From Dioscorea cayenensis subsp. rotundata (taxonomy: Eukaryota > Streptophyta > Magnoliopsida > Dioscoreales > Dioscoreaceae): a stretch of 64,000 nucleotides of DNA. The notes below the pieces were generated by a model. It made no database searches and was not told the DNA's origin. It was given only the letters and a program-made list of their open reading frames with translations. Shown here in pieces: positions 43,302 to 54,120 of the stretch. Position numbers and translations under genes: made by a program. Numbering within the stretch: the stretch's first letter is position 1; each line of letters begins with the position of its first letter. The DNA is taken from contig NC_052488.1 of NCBI RefSeq assembly GCF_009730915.1, forward strand, positions 20,516,305-20,580,304, read 5' to 3'.

Positions 43302-45319
43302 GTTTTATAACCAAATAACTTAACAAACTTTATTTGAATTCAAATTTATTTAAATGTTTAAACTTATCTTTTAATTTTAGATTTTGTAGGGAAGTGGATT
43401 TTGTTTTCTGTTGATTTAGATCCTCATTCTTATGATAGTTGTTTGAGTTTGTTATCTATGTCAAAATTTGAACATAAGTGAATATTTAGTGAATTATATT
43501 AAAAAAAAAATGTGCAAATTAAAAAAGGGTTCACTATGAGTCTCTTATTTCATTTCATTGATCAAGAACAATCCAAAAAGGGTTCACTAGAGATTAGAAA
43601 TTTTTTGAAGACATTACAAAGTCCAAGATAATAGCTATAAATAGTCATTGACTCCTAGAAATTAGACAGTTTGTGAACTTTTATAGCTCTCCATGATGCT
43701 TAGCTTTTTGGGAAATTTCCAAAAAGAACAATTTCAATAAAATTTTTATTTTAATTTAATTTAATTTAATTCTATATGGATTGTTACATGAAACTTGGTT
43801 GATTATTAGTTGATAAAAAAATTAATTATAAACATTTTTAAGTTAAGAAGTTAATGGCAAATTAAAAATTAAAATGGACCAGTGATAGTGTCATTAACTC
43901 TTATACAGAACATCATAAGTGGTTCAACTTTCTTCTAAAATATGATTAAGAATTTAAAGTGTATGTGATTCTGTGCAATGGCATGTTAATATTGTTATAA
44001 GAAATTTTAAAAAGTAAGAATGCAATTTATACTATTTATTAGTGAAATTAGGTATATATATGGGGAAGTTTTTTAACTAATAAAAAAATAATATTTTGAC
44101 GATTTACTCAAAAATATTTATATTACAAAACTAACTTAATTAGTCCTAAAAGGGATAATTTGAATTATTATTTTTTTTTGCCAAGATTAAATTGGCAAGG
44201 TGGAATAGGGAGTTGATAGTTTCAAACCTCAATTTGTTGAAATTAAAAAAGAAATATTTCAAATTTTATTTTTTTGTAAAGATAATTTTTTTACAAAAAA
44301 ATATACAGAGCCAACATTTGAATAAAAACAGGGGAAAAAATTCCTTAAATATAGAAATGCAGACTTAAATATTTTTTATTTCACCTATTAACAAATAAAT
44401 ACTTACCTTAAATTTTAAAATTTTGAATAAAAAAACAAAAGCCAACACTTTAACCAACTTAATTTAGGTGATGAAAGTAGTTTCAAATGGCAGTTTTGCA
44501 ATAGAAATGTTTTTTAATCAATCATCAAAATTATATTTTTTATTTTTTTTAAATTACCTCTATACATAACACACATACACCACCCAAAAGAATTTTAGTT
44601 GTGCAATATAAATAGTTTTAGAGAAAATCATCAAAAAAACTTTTTTTAATTAGATATCACCCCAACAAAACAATGCATAGAATAAGTACTTCTTAAACTA
44701 CTAACATTTAACAACTAGTGCTCTAATCCTCACCAACTAAATCTTAGTTATTTATATATAGATACTTCAACTCAAATATAAAAAAGCATACACTTGCCTT
44801 CTTTGATTATTACTTGTTCCCTTGGAGCAAACCATATTACTTAAACTACATATAATGCTCTCAAACAACATCTAAAGTGTCCAATCAAAACTAATCAAAA
44901 TAATTCCATGTAAATCATGCCCATAAATTAATTCTCTTCTTTTTATAATTATATGCCAAGAAAATAAAACAAGTATATCTTCAATGTTCGACCTTTTCCC
45001 TTTTTTATTTGTCACTAAAAAATAAAAAATAAAATATAGTGGATTAAGAATATCAAGGTCTTTTTCAACATAGATGTGATACTTTTTCTAAAGAAATAAA
45101 TAAATAACCCAATTAACCAAGATAATATTATAAGATGCTCATAGTCCAATCAAGTTAATAGAATATGGTTCTTGAAAGCAACCATTCAACAAATCAAGCT
45201 TATCTTTTTGCTAACAAGTGACATCCAACATATAACCTTTATTAAGATTTTTTTTTTTTTTTTTTGACAAATTGAACCTTTATTAAGATTGTTTTTTTCT
45301 TTTTTTTTTACATTGATTT

Positions 45320-45322
<3 letters not shown>

Positions 45323-45355
<33 letters not shown>

Positions 45356-45371
45356 CTATATATATATATAT
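45323..45371. repeat. (CT)n followed by (TA)n microsatellite
   Basis: About 14 CT units pass into TATATCTATATATATA. Confidence 0.9.
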
Positions 45372-45574
45372 TGAGTGGAATTTCAAGTGGTTCATAAAAA
45401 AATTAGAAAATAAATGAATAAAATAATTAAGTGGTCCAACTCAATCACATCTAATATTGATATTTAAAAACATACTTTATTTGATTACTATTATTACATG
45501 GTTGTCTTCAACTAATGACATATTCTTAATTATATATATATATATATATGAAATTTATTTGATTACTATTATTA

Positions 45575-46600
45575 AGGGAAAAGCAAGAAAGGTCCCATCT
45601 GTCATACCTACCATACCACTTGCAGTGGGCCCAATCCATCTGGAAAATGGGGCCCATGGGCTAAATTTATTAGTAGTGATGGACAGTGTGGGGCCCGGCC
45701 CATGAAGATGTTTTGGAATGGTGAGCCTTAGCTGACGTGTATAGTCTTGTCGTTTAGTGGGGCAAGGAAGGCCCACACATGTCACGTGGCGCGTTCAGTT
45801 GGGAAAAGCAACACGTGAGGACATTGGAATAGGGACCCACCACTTGACGATCTTTGCTCCCTGCTTAATGACGGAACTGCCCTTGCTTTGAAAACCGGAA
45901 ATCCACCCACTGTTTGATAGTGATTTTACAAAAATACCTTTTTTTATTATTATTATATTTTTACAAAAATTACATTAAATTTATTATTATTTTTATATAA
46001 TCTTTGTGTTACGTGTCAAGTCTTTCTCCTATATAAATATATTAAAAAAAATTATAAAAAAATATTTTTAAAAAAATTATTTGTATAATTAATATAGCAA
46101 ACTAACACAACAACATTTAATTTTGATATAAAAAGTTTTAAGTTTGATTCTCTATTAATGTATAATTAAAAAATAATAATTATAATAATTTTGTGTATTT
46201 TCTTCGTACTACATAAATTTTTAAAGTAATAATACTAATTTTTTATTTTTTTAAATTAATTATATATTAAATATATAAAATAATTTATAAAGTATAGACA
46301 TGAAAATGATGTTTATAAGAGAATAGTGAAAGTGGTCACAAATAACCCAAATAATTTGAGGAGAGCAGGGGTATTTAAGTCAATTAACATGGAATTTGGT
46401 TCTTGTCACCACCAGCGTCCAGCAACCGTGATTGACAGACAGGTGCCGGGCAAAGCACTCGCATGGTAGTATCTCCCACCGCGAATCACTGGCACGTGTC
46501 CTTCTTTCCCGGTTCACGGTTTCAATCATTTGACATGGACTTCCCTGACGTTTTCTAAGAAGTCGTTTTTCAGCGTTGCTCCACCACACACACACCCCCA
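45575..46600. promoter_or_regulatory. GC-richer intergenic block with three G-boxes
   Basis: In an AT-rich surround, 45.58-45.92 kb and 46.36-46.60 kb are GC-richer. CACGTG cores occur at 45783-45788 (CACGTGGC, ABRE/G-box type), 45812-45817 and 46493-46498 (GGCACGTGTCC). The sites could serve the BGAL gene on the left or the FLZ gene on the right. No ORF here matches a known protein. Confidence 0.35.
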
Positions 46601-46720
46601 CTGTATATATAATAATAATAATATATTAGTATTTAGAAAAAAACTATATAACGATATAAAAATTAATATTTATAATATAATTTTGTGTCTATATTATATT
46701 CCATATATATATACATTAAT

Positions 46721-46885
46721 TGTTGGAAATATAGTACCACATCGGTTGTGTAATAGAATTGTAATGGGTTTATATATAGGTATAAAGGTTGGTAGCTAAG
46801 TCTTGAGACTTTTTTGGTGTAAGACCCCTAGCTCCCATATAAAGCTACATATAGGCATACTAGATCAAAAATATAAAATCTAACA
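46721..46885 (+). repeat. 5' LTR of the TRIM
   Basis: TG...CA bounded terminal repeat, 165 bp. It includes an ACATCGGTTGTG motif common in plant miniature LTR elements and a TATATATAGG box that could act as its TATA element. Confidence 0.85.
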
Positions 46886-47071
46886 GTGGTATCGGGAGCC
46901 AGGGGAAAAAATTGATCACGATAAAAAAGAGGCGATTATAGTGGGATCTAGTAAAATCACGAGGTTCAGGAAGGGAACATAAAGTTAAAGCAGACAAGTC
47001 CCCAGTAAGCAGGGACCTCCCGGTGTATGCAGTCATGCAGAGTTCGATCAGTAGTTGAGCTCGAGGGAGGA

Positions 47072-47238
47072 TGTTGAAATATAAGTCTGCAGTCGGTTGT
47101 GTAATGAAATTAGTAATGGGTTTATATATAGGTATAAAGGTTGAGCCACTAAGTCTTGAGACTTTTTTGGTGTAAGACCCCTAAGCCCATATAAATCCCA
47201 TATAGAGCCCACTAGTATCAAAAATATAAAATCTAACA
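47072..47238 (+). repeat. 3' LTR of the TRIM
   Basis: Counterpart of the 5' LTR, 167 bp, preceded by the polypurine tract and followed by TTAAT. Confidence 0.85.
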
Positions 47239-47243
47239 TTAAT

Positions 47244-47886
47244 AAAATAAATATAATCATACAAATATGCTGCATACATAAATATATAGTTAATATTTTA
47301 ATTTATTTATACTTTCATTTTCTATAAAATGAGATTCAAACTCACTTCCACAGTTCCACTGATAAAGGTATAAATAGATCATTCTAATCTCCGAAATATA
47401 TATATATGATAACTAAACAATAATTATAAAAGAAAATATATTACAAGTAACTTTAATAGTTCATAAATAATAGTTGTCTATAGAGAGAGCTGTTTGTGTG
47501 TAGGAGACTTGCACACAAGCAGTTGTGTGAGTTTCCGGTCTCAATCACCATCCAATAATTCAATGGCTGTGGGGGAGATCCCAATGTCGATTCTTTTGTT
47601 TTTTTTATTATATAAAATGATAAATTAACAATCACAATAATAATATAATATAATATAATATAATATAATATAATATGATACAATATATTTTAATGTTAAT
47701 TTTTAATTTAATCAAACAGTCAAGAGTTTTGTAGTGCTTTAAAAAGATTGTGAAGCAAAGACCAAAAGCCAACAAGTAGTTTCTCCATCATCATCTCCTC
47801 TTCTTCTTCTTCTTCTTCCTCGTTGTTCTTTCTAAATCATTGCCAATTCAAAGAGAGATTGGTAACTAACTAGTAACATATATAGT
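47244..47886 (+). promoter_or_regulatory. Upstream region and 5' UTR of the FLZ gene
   Basis: AT-rich, with a (TAATA)n run at about 47638-47676 and a (CTT)n-rich leader at about 47800-47822, usual for plant 5' UTRs. Exact transcription start not determined. Confidence 0.4.
47638..47676. repeat. (TAATA)n microsatellite
   Basis: Seven to eight pentanucleotide units ending at TAATATGATACA. Confidence 0.9.
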
Positions 47887-48557
47887 ATGTTCATGGCCAA
47901 GCAATTAAGGCCAATTATCCGGAGATTACCGGAGACGATAATGACCGGAGAAAGAGCAGCTTTAGGTGGCGCAAGCTCAACTCCGGCGAGCCCATTAGAG
48001 CGTGACTCACAGTTGTTGAAAGGGTGGAGGAATAGGGAAGCTGATGGTGTTGGGTTAGGCATCTTGGCTGCTTTGGATAAGGCCAGTGGCAGCGAGGCTT
48101 GTCGGAGATTTAATGTATCAGCTCCGGTGACCATTGGTGGTGGTGACCGGAGAAGTGGTAGTAGACTTAGAGGGTGTTTGGAGGTGTCTGAGGTGGGGTC
48201 TCCGGCAATGGATTTCCTCAGTTGTTGTTATCTCTGCAGGAAAAGGTTGCATGGAAAAGATATATACATGTATAGGTAATACAAATGATGTTAATTTCTT
48301 TATATAAATATGTTGTGTTTTGAGTTTTTGGATAAGTTGTCAAGAAGTGATTTTCTGAGTTAGAGATTTGTGTTTTTGTGTGTGTTGTGTGCAGAGGGGA
48401 GAAGGCGTTTTGCAGTGTGGAGTGTAGGTATAGGCAGATTGTGAATGATGAATGCAAGGAGAAATGTGGGTCTGAGGTGTCGAAGGTGGCGCCGGAGATG
48501 GTGAGCTCACCGTGCTCCGGTGGGCGCTTGTTCTTCACCGGTGTAGTAGCAGTGTGA
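47887..48557 (+). CDS. FLZ: FCS-like zinc finger (FLZ, formerly DUF581) protein
   Basis: Small plant-specific adaptor. FLZ proteins are known to bind the SnRK1 kinase complex through their zinc finger. Two exons, 47887-48275 and 48395-48557, join across a phase-2 GT-AG intron (tatAG|gtaat ... gtgcag|AGGGG). The protein has about 183 residues. After a disordered N-terminus (GERAALGGASSTPASPLERD, ILAALDKAS) the FLZ domain starts at FLSCCYLCRKRLHGKDIYMY and continues GEKAFCSVECRYRQIVNDE. The four Cys of the finger (C-x2-C ... C-x3-C) and the FCS motif are present. The intron splits the domain at YMYR, as is common in the family. The start at 47887 is the first ATG; a second Met two codons on is an alternative. 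Frame is intact. The 3' end faces the UBP1 gene, 645 bp away. Confidence 0.93.
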
Positions 48558-49202
48558 TGCATCACTAAGAAGATGGTGATCTCCATGAGAACTGAGTTAA
48601 TTAGGAAAGGATGAAATCTGGCTTCCTTGTATGAAAATGCGGCAGATAGTAACAAACTTTGTATACCAACATATATGAAATTAGTAAGAGGGAAAATTTT
48701 GGATTGATGAGCAAGTGTTTTTGATTTGTGTTTCTTTTCATCAGTTGCAAAGGCGTGCAAGTTTCTTATTCTAATACAATTGAACAACCTGCAAGACTAT
48801 AACTATTCTAGTAGCTCAACTATTCTCATCAAACAAGTATATATGAATTCATATCTATTTGTTAAGGAATTTTAAGAAAGAAGGGCCTACATGTCAGGCC
48901 AACATTTAAGCATGTGATGAAGTACATTGAACTGAGTATTAACAACTTGCAGAGACATGAAAAGGAAAATAATATATGAGCAAGAAATAAATAAGAAAGC
49001 TCCCCCAAATAAAAGTCATCATCCATCATCTCTGCAAACACTTAATACTAATTTGAATACATGGATACATTCAATAAGAAAAAGGGAAACATGCAAAGGG
49101 TACAGCAATAGCAAACTACATGTATATAATAGAGATGACGAAGAAAAGGAGGGGCGAGTAACTCAGATGACCAGTCTGGCAATCGGCGATATAACTAGAT
49201 TT

Positions 49203-52200
49203 CTAGTAGTACATGAGTTGCTGCTGGGCTGCAGCAACATTTGGAAAGCCGGGATCATATATAACTTGGCTAGCTCCCGCACCGACCCCAAGTGCAGGTT
49301 GCTTGTGAGCATGCTGGCCCTGAAGCAGTGCCTGGCCAGAACTTAACCTGGCTAATGCTAGAGAACGTTCGTATGCAAGGAGATCTGTCGGAGAAAGTCC
49401 TGGGAACGGGGCAGGAGCAGGGGCAGGAGGGGGAAGAGGTGTCGAGCTCGTGCCAGGTGGAGTTGGTTTACTGCCCCAAGAGCACTGCAAGAAGAAGAAA
49501 AAATAGTATAACAATAAAGAATAAGAGCAGCAATGGCATCCAACTGAAATTATTCTTAAATGGAGTTAGTGCAGTGTGATCTCTGGAATATAGAACCAAA
49601 TGAACAAATAAGTTCAACTTGGTTACTGTCTTTGTTATCCATCCCAGGACTTCAAAGTTAGGTTAAGGAGAACTCCAGTTATATGTGGATGTAATGCAAA
49701 TATATATCATGACTGTATAACAACTAGAGCACTTGCCTTGATTGGCTTTCCACAGAATATCCGAGCATTTCCAGTCTGAATGGCTAGAGCAGCTTCTGAA
49801 TGACTACTATATCTTACAAAACCAAATCCCTTGTCCCGCTGAACACGCACCTCTTCAATAACGCCAACGTTGAGGGCATGAAAAAAACGGTGAAGGTCAG
49901 TTTGGCTAACCTGTCCAGATTTTGTTTAAAAAGCTCAGACAAGTATTACCATACAGGAATACAGTAAGAGATGTGATTCACACCGTGTGCATGTGTGCGT
50001 TATAAAAGCACAGTTAGTACAATTTTATAATAACAAAAGAGATGAGAAGAATCACTTGCCTCGGGCGCAAGATTCCCCACATAAACAGTAGTATATTGTG
50101 GGTTATTCTCTGGCGCATCATCATTTGTGGTCTCTTGGGAATCTTCTGCAATAAAGATCATGTTAATTACAAAAGTATTAGCTTTTTGTCCAGAAAAAAA
50201 GGAGCTCAAATATATAACTAAGCACCAAACCATCCGCCACAGATACCAGAAGGTAATTATTGCCATAAGACGCACAGATATTGAAAAACAAAATATGCAT
50301 CAACCATCTCATATTATTCAAGACATATACTCTTCATGAAAAGTTAACCTTAAGTGTTCTGAGTCTGGGTGAACCTTAAAGTTGTAGAGCATTATAACAC
50401 AATCTTGTCCAAGGATTACTAGATACCTGGTTTATATTGAGAAAACATTGTGAAAACATAATTTTCTGAATGACAAACATTAAATTTATCAGCTCAAATT
50501 TACAAACAGAGAATCTGAGTAGCTGAAACCGTGAAGGCACTTATAAATGGCACCTACCTGTTGATCCATTAGTTAATTCAACAACACTCTTGGAATCTGA
50601 GCTTTGTTTATCGTCATTTGATCCAGCTCCTTTTGTAGCCCAGTTACAACGAATCTGCCTACTACCAAGCCACTTCCCTGCATGATACAAAATTGAAGCA
50701 TAAGAGCTATCCTCACCAATTCATCAAGAAAATGGATGATTTTGTGTTCAACCTGTCAGTATCCCAAAGTTAAAAGCATAAATAATAAGCTGGTATTACA
50801 CAGGATGTCTAACAACTGATATTTCAGCTAGTTATAAGTTATAACCAGTATTTAGCTATTAAAAAGCCATTAAACAAATGCAAAGGTATGGATATGCATA
50901 GAGAAATTAGAACTTCAGTGGGTTATGCAACATACCTGTCTGCTCATTTATGGCATTTTGTGCATCCTAAAAAATAAAAGCATAAGATTAAGAGCCAACA
51001 ACAGGTAAAACCACCCCAAAAAAAATTAATTAATTAATTAATTAAAAAATAGAGGAACAAAAGTAATGTTTTTGGAAAATCCATCAATGCACCTGCTGGT
51101 TTCTGAAGGAAACAAAACCAAATCCTCTAGAACGACCAGTCTTTTGATCCCACATAACCCTTGCATCTCTGCAACATATACAAAGCATAAGTTAGAACAA
51201 TAAATGTATTCCACTTTTAGATAAAATAAGAATAGCCATTGCTAATATTTAGTCTGAATGGGCAACCAAACTCGCTCTTATATTGCACAAAGTAAAATCA
51301 TTGAACAAAACATCTCATCAATATGAGTACGAAAAACATGAAGAAAAAATTCCAATTATCAAAAAGGAGAAACTGGGTAAAGCTTACGAGCAGCTGGTGT
51401 ATGTAGAGAAGCATGCAAACAATGCCGCATCTGTAACCTCAGGACTAAGGTCACCAACAAAGACGTTAAAATGACCTGCATATGATAACAAATATTTCAG
51501 GACAGTCAGAAGCATAACCATTAATTTGGGTAAAATCATCAATATCCTGGTCTGAAAGCAATAAAAAGTTAATACTAGAAAAGTATAACTACAACACAAC
51601 ACTAACCTGATGTATCCTCTCGCTGCCCACTGGCATATGCCCAATTAACTTTAATTGGTTGGCCAAACCTGTGATTCATATAGTACAAGATAAAGAACTA
51701 TATGCAAAGCAAAACTGAACACACCCACCCCAAAACCCACTAAAAAAGCACTTCATTTTACTTACAAATGCCTCCCATTGAGAGTCATAATTGCCAGTGC
51801 AGCAGATCTTCTATCAAAGTAATCAATAAAACCATATGATGACTGAAAATACAAAACATAAAAGAAAAATCACTATGAGTATGTTGATATGGATGTTTTA
51901 GTATAGCAGAAAAATATAATACATCATAAAGTTGCACATATACTCGAGATGTTATTATTGGCATATAGTCAACAAATCACATAAATTAACATGTAATATA
52001 ATGAGACTATTACCCAACAAACAGGTGCTCCACCTTTACTTTTGTTAAGGCACCTTTATATCTTTCATTGACCAAAGCATCATTGCAATGCAGAGATGCT
52101 CTTTATAGCATCAACCAACACAAATTAGCATATTGAGTTATTAACTTCAAACAAATAACAATTAGAATAACAAAATTAAGAATATTGCAATAATTTGAGG

Positions 52201-53915
52201 TGGACACCAAAAATATCACACTGAAAGAATCACTAACTACAAGGTAGCAATAAAAATCTACAACAATAATAACAAAAATTGAGCACGTAAACACTTAAGG
52301 CAAGGGTAGGCCGTGATGAAAACAAACCTTCTCTTTCCTAATGAGCTTGCAGCCTTCAACAACACCAGTACTCTGGAATACTTCTTGAAGAAGGGCTTCA
52401 GAAACATTGTTATGAATATTTCCTACATATCTGCATTTCATTATAAAGTATTCAGAGGTGAACAAATGCGGGCATCACCATAACGATCCCCATAAGACAG
52501 AATGAATACTAGTATCAATCATGTGAGTTAAAAATGCATATCATAAAAACATACAACCAACCTTTACTTTCAGGGGAAAGAAAAAAACATATGAAATTAG
52601 AGGGGCACAAATATAGTAAGAGAAAATTGAATTCACTCAAAGTAAACAAGAACAGTGCTACATAGCCATGTAAAGCATCAGAGGATACAAAAAATTGAAA
52701 AAACTACAATGAGATGAGGAAGTCCAACTATGACTCACACACTACGGCATGTACTGGTATCAAAGCCAGGAGGCACATTTCCACTTGGCATTGGCTCTAT
52801 CTGCACACAAAAATTGAAAGTAAAAATGAGAACTGATATTAGAACACCCTGAAATAGATTTTTAAATCCTAGAAGTGCTTCTCCATTGCAAAATAGCAGA
52901 AATAAATGTAAATGCAAAGAAATAAAGGCATAAGTCAATTTCTGATTACTGTCATTAGACTATACATTCAACTAATAGCGAAAAAATATCTACTATGACA
53001 CTGATACTAACGATGAACCAAATCAAACAAATTAGCAAAAGCAAATATCTATGCAACTGCCAAGCTTCCAGAAAATATACTACTATAAGACAATATGCGA
53101 TCAAAACTCAAGCAACCCATATACCGAGGCAAGCTTCATACGAGAAAAATAGATTCAATATGTTATAATTTACAATATCATGTAATAACTACAAAACATG
53201 CAAATTAAATCAAATAACAAAATTTAAAAAGCTCAACTTTGAACACAAAACTGTAATATGCTCAATGATATCCCCTTAAAACAAATTAAATGCAACAAAA
53301 TTAACAATACCAAATGTTGCAATAAAAAGTTGCACACAACCTCAAGGACCTAGCTTAAATTTTTCTTTTAAAAAAAAAACAATCAAATAGCAAGAAAGAA
53401 AACCTCAATACCAATCCAAAAGCGGCCACTTCAAAGCAAAAGCATAACTTCAAAACCAATTGAAGACGTTATCCAAACTCCAGGTAGAATAGAACACCCC
53501 TCAATACCACACATGAAAACCATCAGAAAACCTTATCCAAACTCAAAAAACGCGATATATAACATGATTTAAAAGAAAAAACTGAAAACACCATCAGAAT
53601 TAAAATTAAAATAAAAAAAGTGAAATCAAGCCCAACCAAACCACAAAAAAATCATCAATTTAAGGAAAAAAAAAATTCCTAAATTGGCTGATTAAGAACT
53701 TCAATCCCAATCGAATGGCAACTACACTGGAAACCCTAATCCACTCGACAACGAAATCCCAGACGGAGAACTGGATCAAAGAATGAACCTGAGGGATGAG
53801 CGGCGAGAAGAGCGGTGTGCTGATAGAGCGAGATCTGCTGCTGTTGCTGAAGCAGCGCTTGCTGCATCAACGCCTGCTGCTGCTGCTTCAGCCTCTGCTG
53901 TTGCTGCTGCTGCAT
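49203..53915 (-). CDS. UBP1: Oligouridylate-binding protein 1-type (UBP1), three RRMs
   Basis: Nuclear/cytoplasmic RNA-binding protein of the TIA-1/UBP1 group, known to bind U-rich RNA, aid splicing of weak introns, protect mRNAs and enter stress granules. The start at 53915 opens a Gln-rich N-terminus ([19 protein letters not shown]). Then [20 protein letters not shown] leads into RRM1 (VYVGNI ... [20 protein letters not shown]). RRM2 contains [20 protein letters not shown] and [14 protein letters not shown]3 contains [20 protein letters not shown] and [18 protein letters not shown]. The C-terminus is Pro/Ala-rich ([15 protein letters not shown]) and ends [11 protein letters not shown] joined twelve exons with no frame break. 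Two introns need GC rather than GT donors: after LAPE (donor at 50058-50059, exon end 50060) and after KPIK (donor at 49735-49736, exon end 49737), both AG|GCAAGT. The first ATG after upstream stop-free leader codons was not otherwise tested. Confidence 0.94.
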
Positions 53916-54120
53916 TCCTTGACGAACCTTCGAACCACTTCCCGGCGATGGGGACGGGAGATCGGAGTCGAGGTCTAGGGTTTGGATCAAGGAAAAAAAT
54001 GAAAAAAGAAGAGGAAAAAAAAGGAAAAAGAAAAAAAAAGAAAAAAAAAAAGAAAAGAAAAACCTCAAAAAGTCGAGAATGAGGAAATGCAAAATGGAAA
54101 CGAGAAAACGGCAAAAAATC
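53916..54120 (-). promoter_or_regulatory. UBP1 5' UTR
   Basis: On the gene strand a long T-rich/CT-rich leader (54000-54070) precedes an open stretch without stops and then the Gln-rich start. The frame stays open upstream of the chosen ATG, so a longer N-terminus cannot be excluded. Confidence 0.4.

Larger units (their letters stand above)
43238..45560. other. BGAL upstream region and AT-rich spacer
   Basis: Immediately upstream of the BGAL start lies a CATGCATG array (separate entry). The rest is very AT-rich with poly-A/T tracts and a (CT)n-(TA)n microsatellite at about 45323-45371. No coding frame recognised. Confidence 0.5.
46721..47238 (+). mobile_element. Complete TRIM (terminal-repeat retrotransposon in miniature)
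   Basis: Direct repeats of 165 bp (46721-46885) and 167 bp (47072-47238) both start TGTTG and end TCTAACA. They share GGTTTATATATAGGTATAAA and CTTGAGACTTTTTTGGTGTA and differ by scattered substitutions and small indels. Just inside the left LTR lies TGGTATCGGGAGCC (46887-46900), one change or so from the tRNA-Met-type primer-binding site. A polypurine tract GAGGGAGGA (47063-47071) abuts the right LTR. A 5-bp duplication TTAAT flanks the element (46716-46720 and 47239-47243). Total length is 518 bp with no coding frame, which fits the TRIM class; it would need proteins supplied in trans. Confidence 0.88.

Noticed and set aside
45457..45785. Two overlapping open frames in the GC-richer intergenic block
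   Set aside because: Pro/Gly-rich, unlike any known protein, without splice or start context; better explained as promoter DNA.
46721..47238. Cassandra-type element (5S rRNA-bearing TRIM)
   Set aside because: The LTRs do not contain 5S rRNA promoter sequence that I can recognise; ordinary TRIM is the better call.
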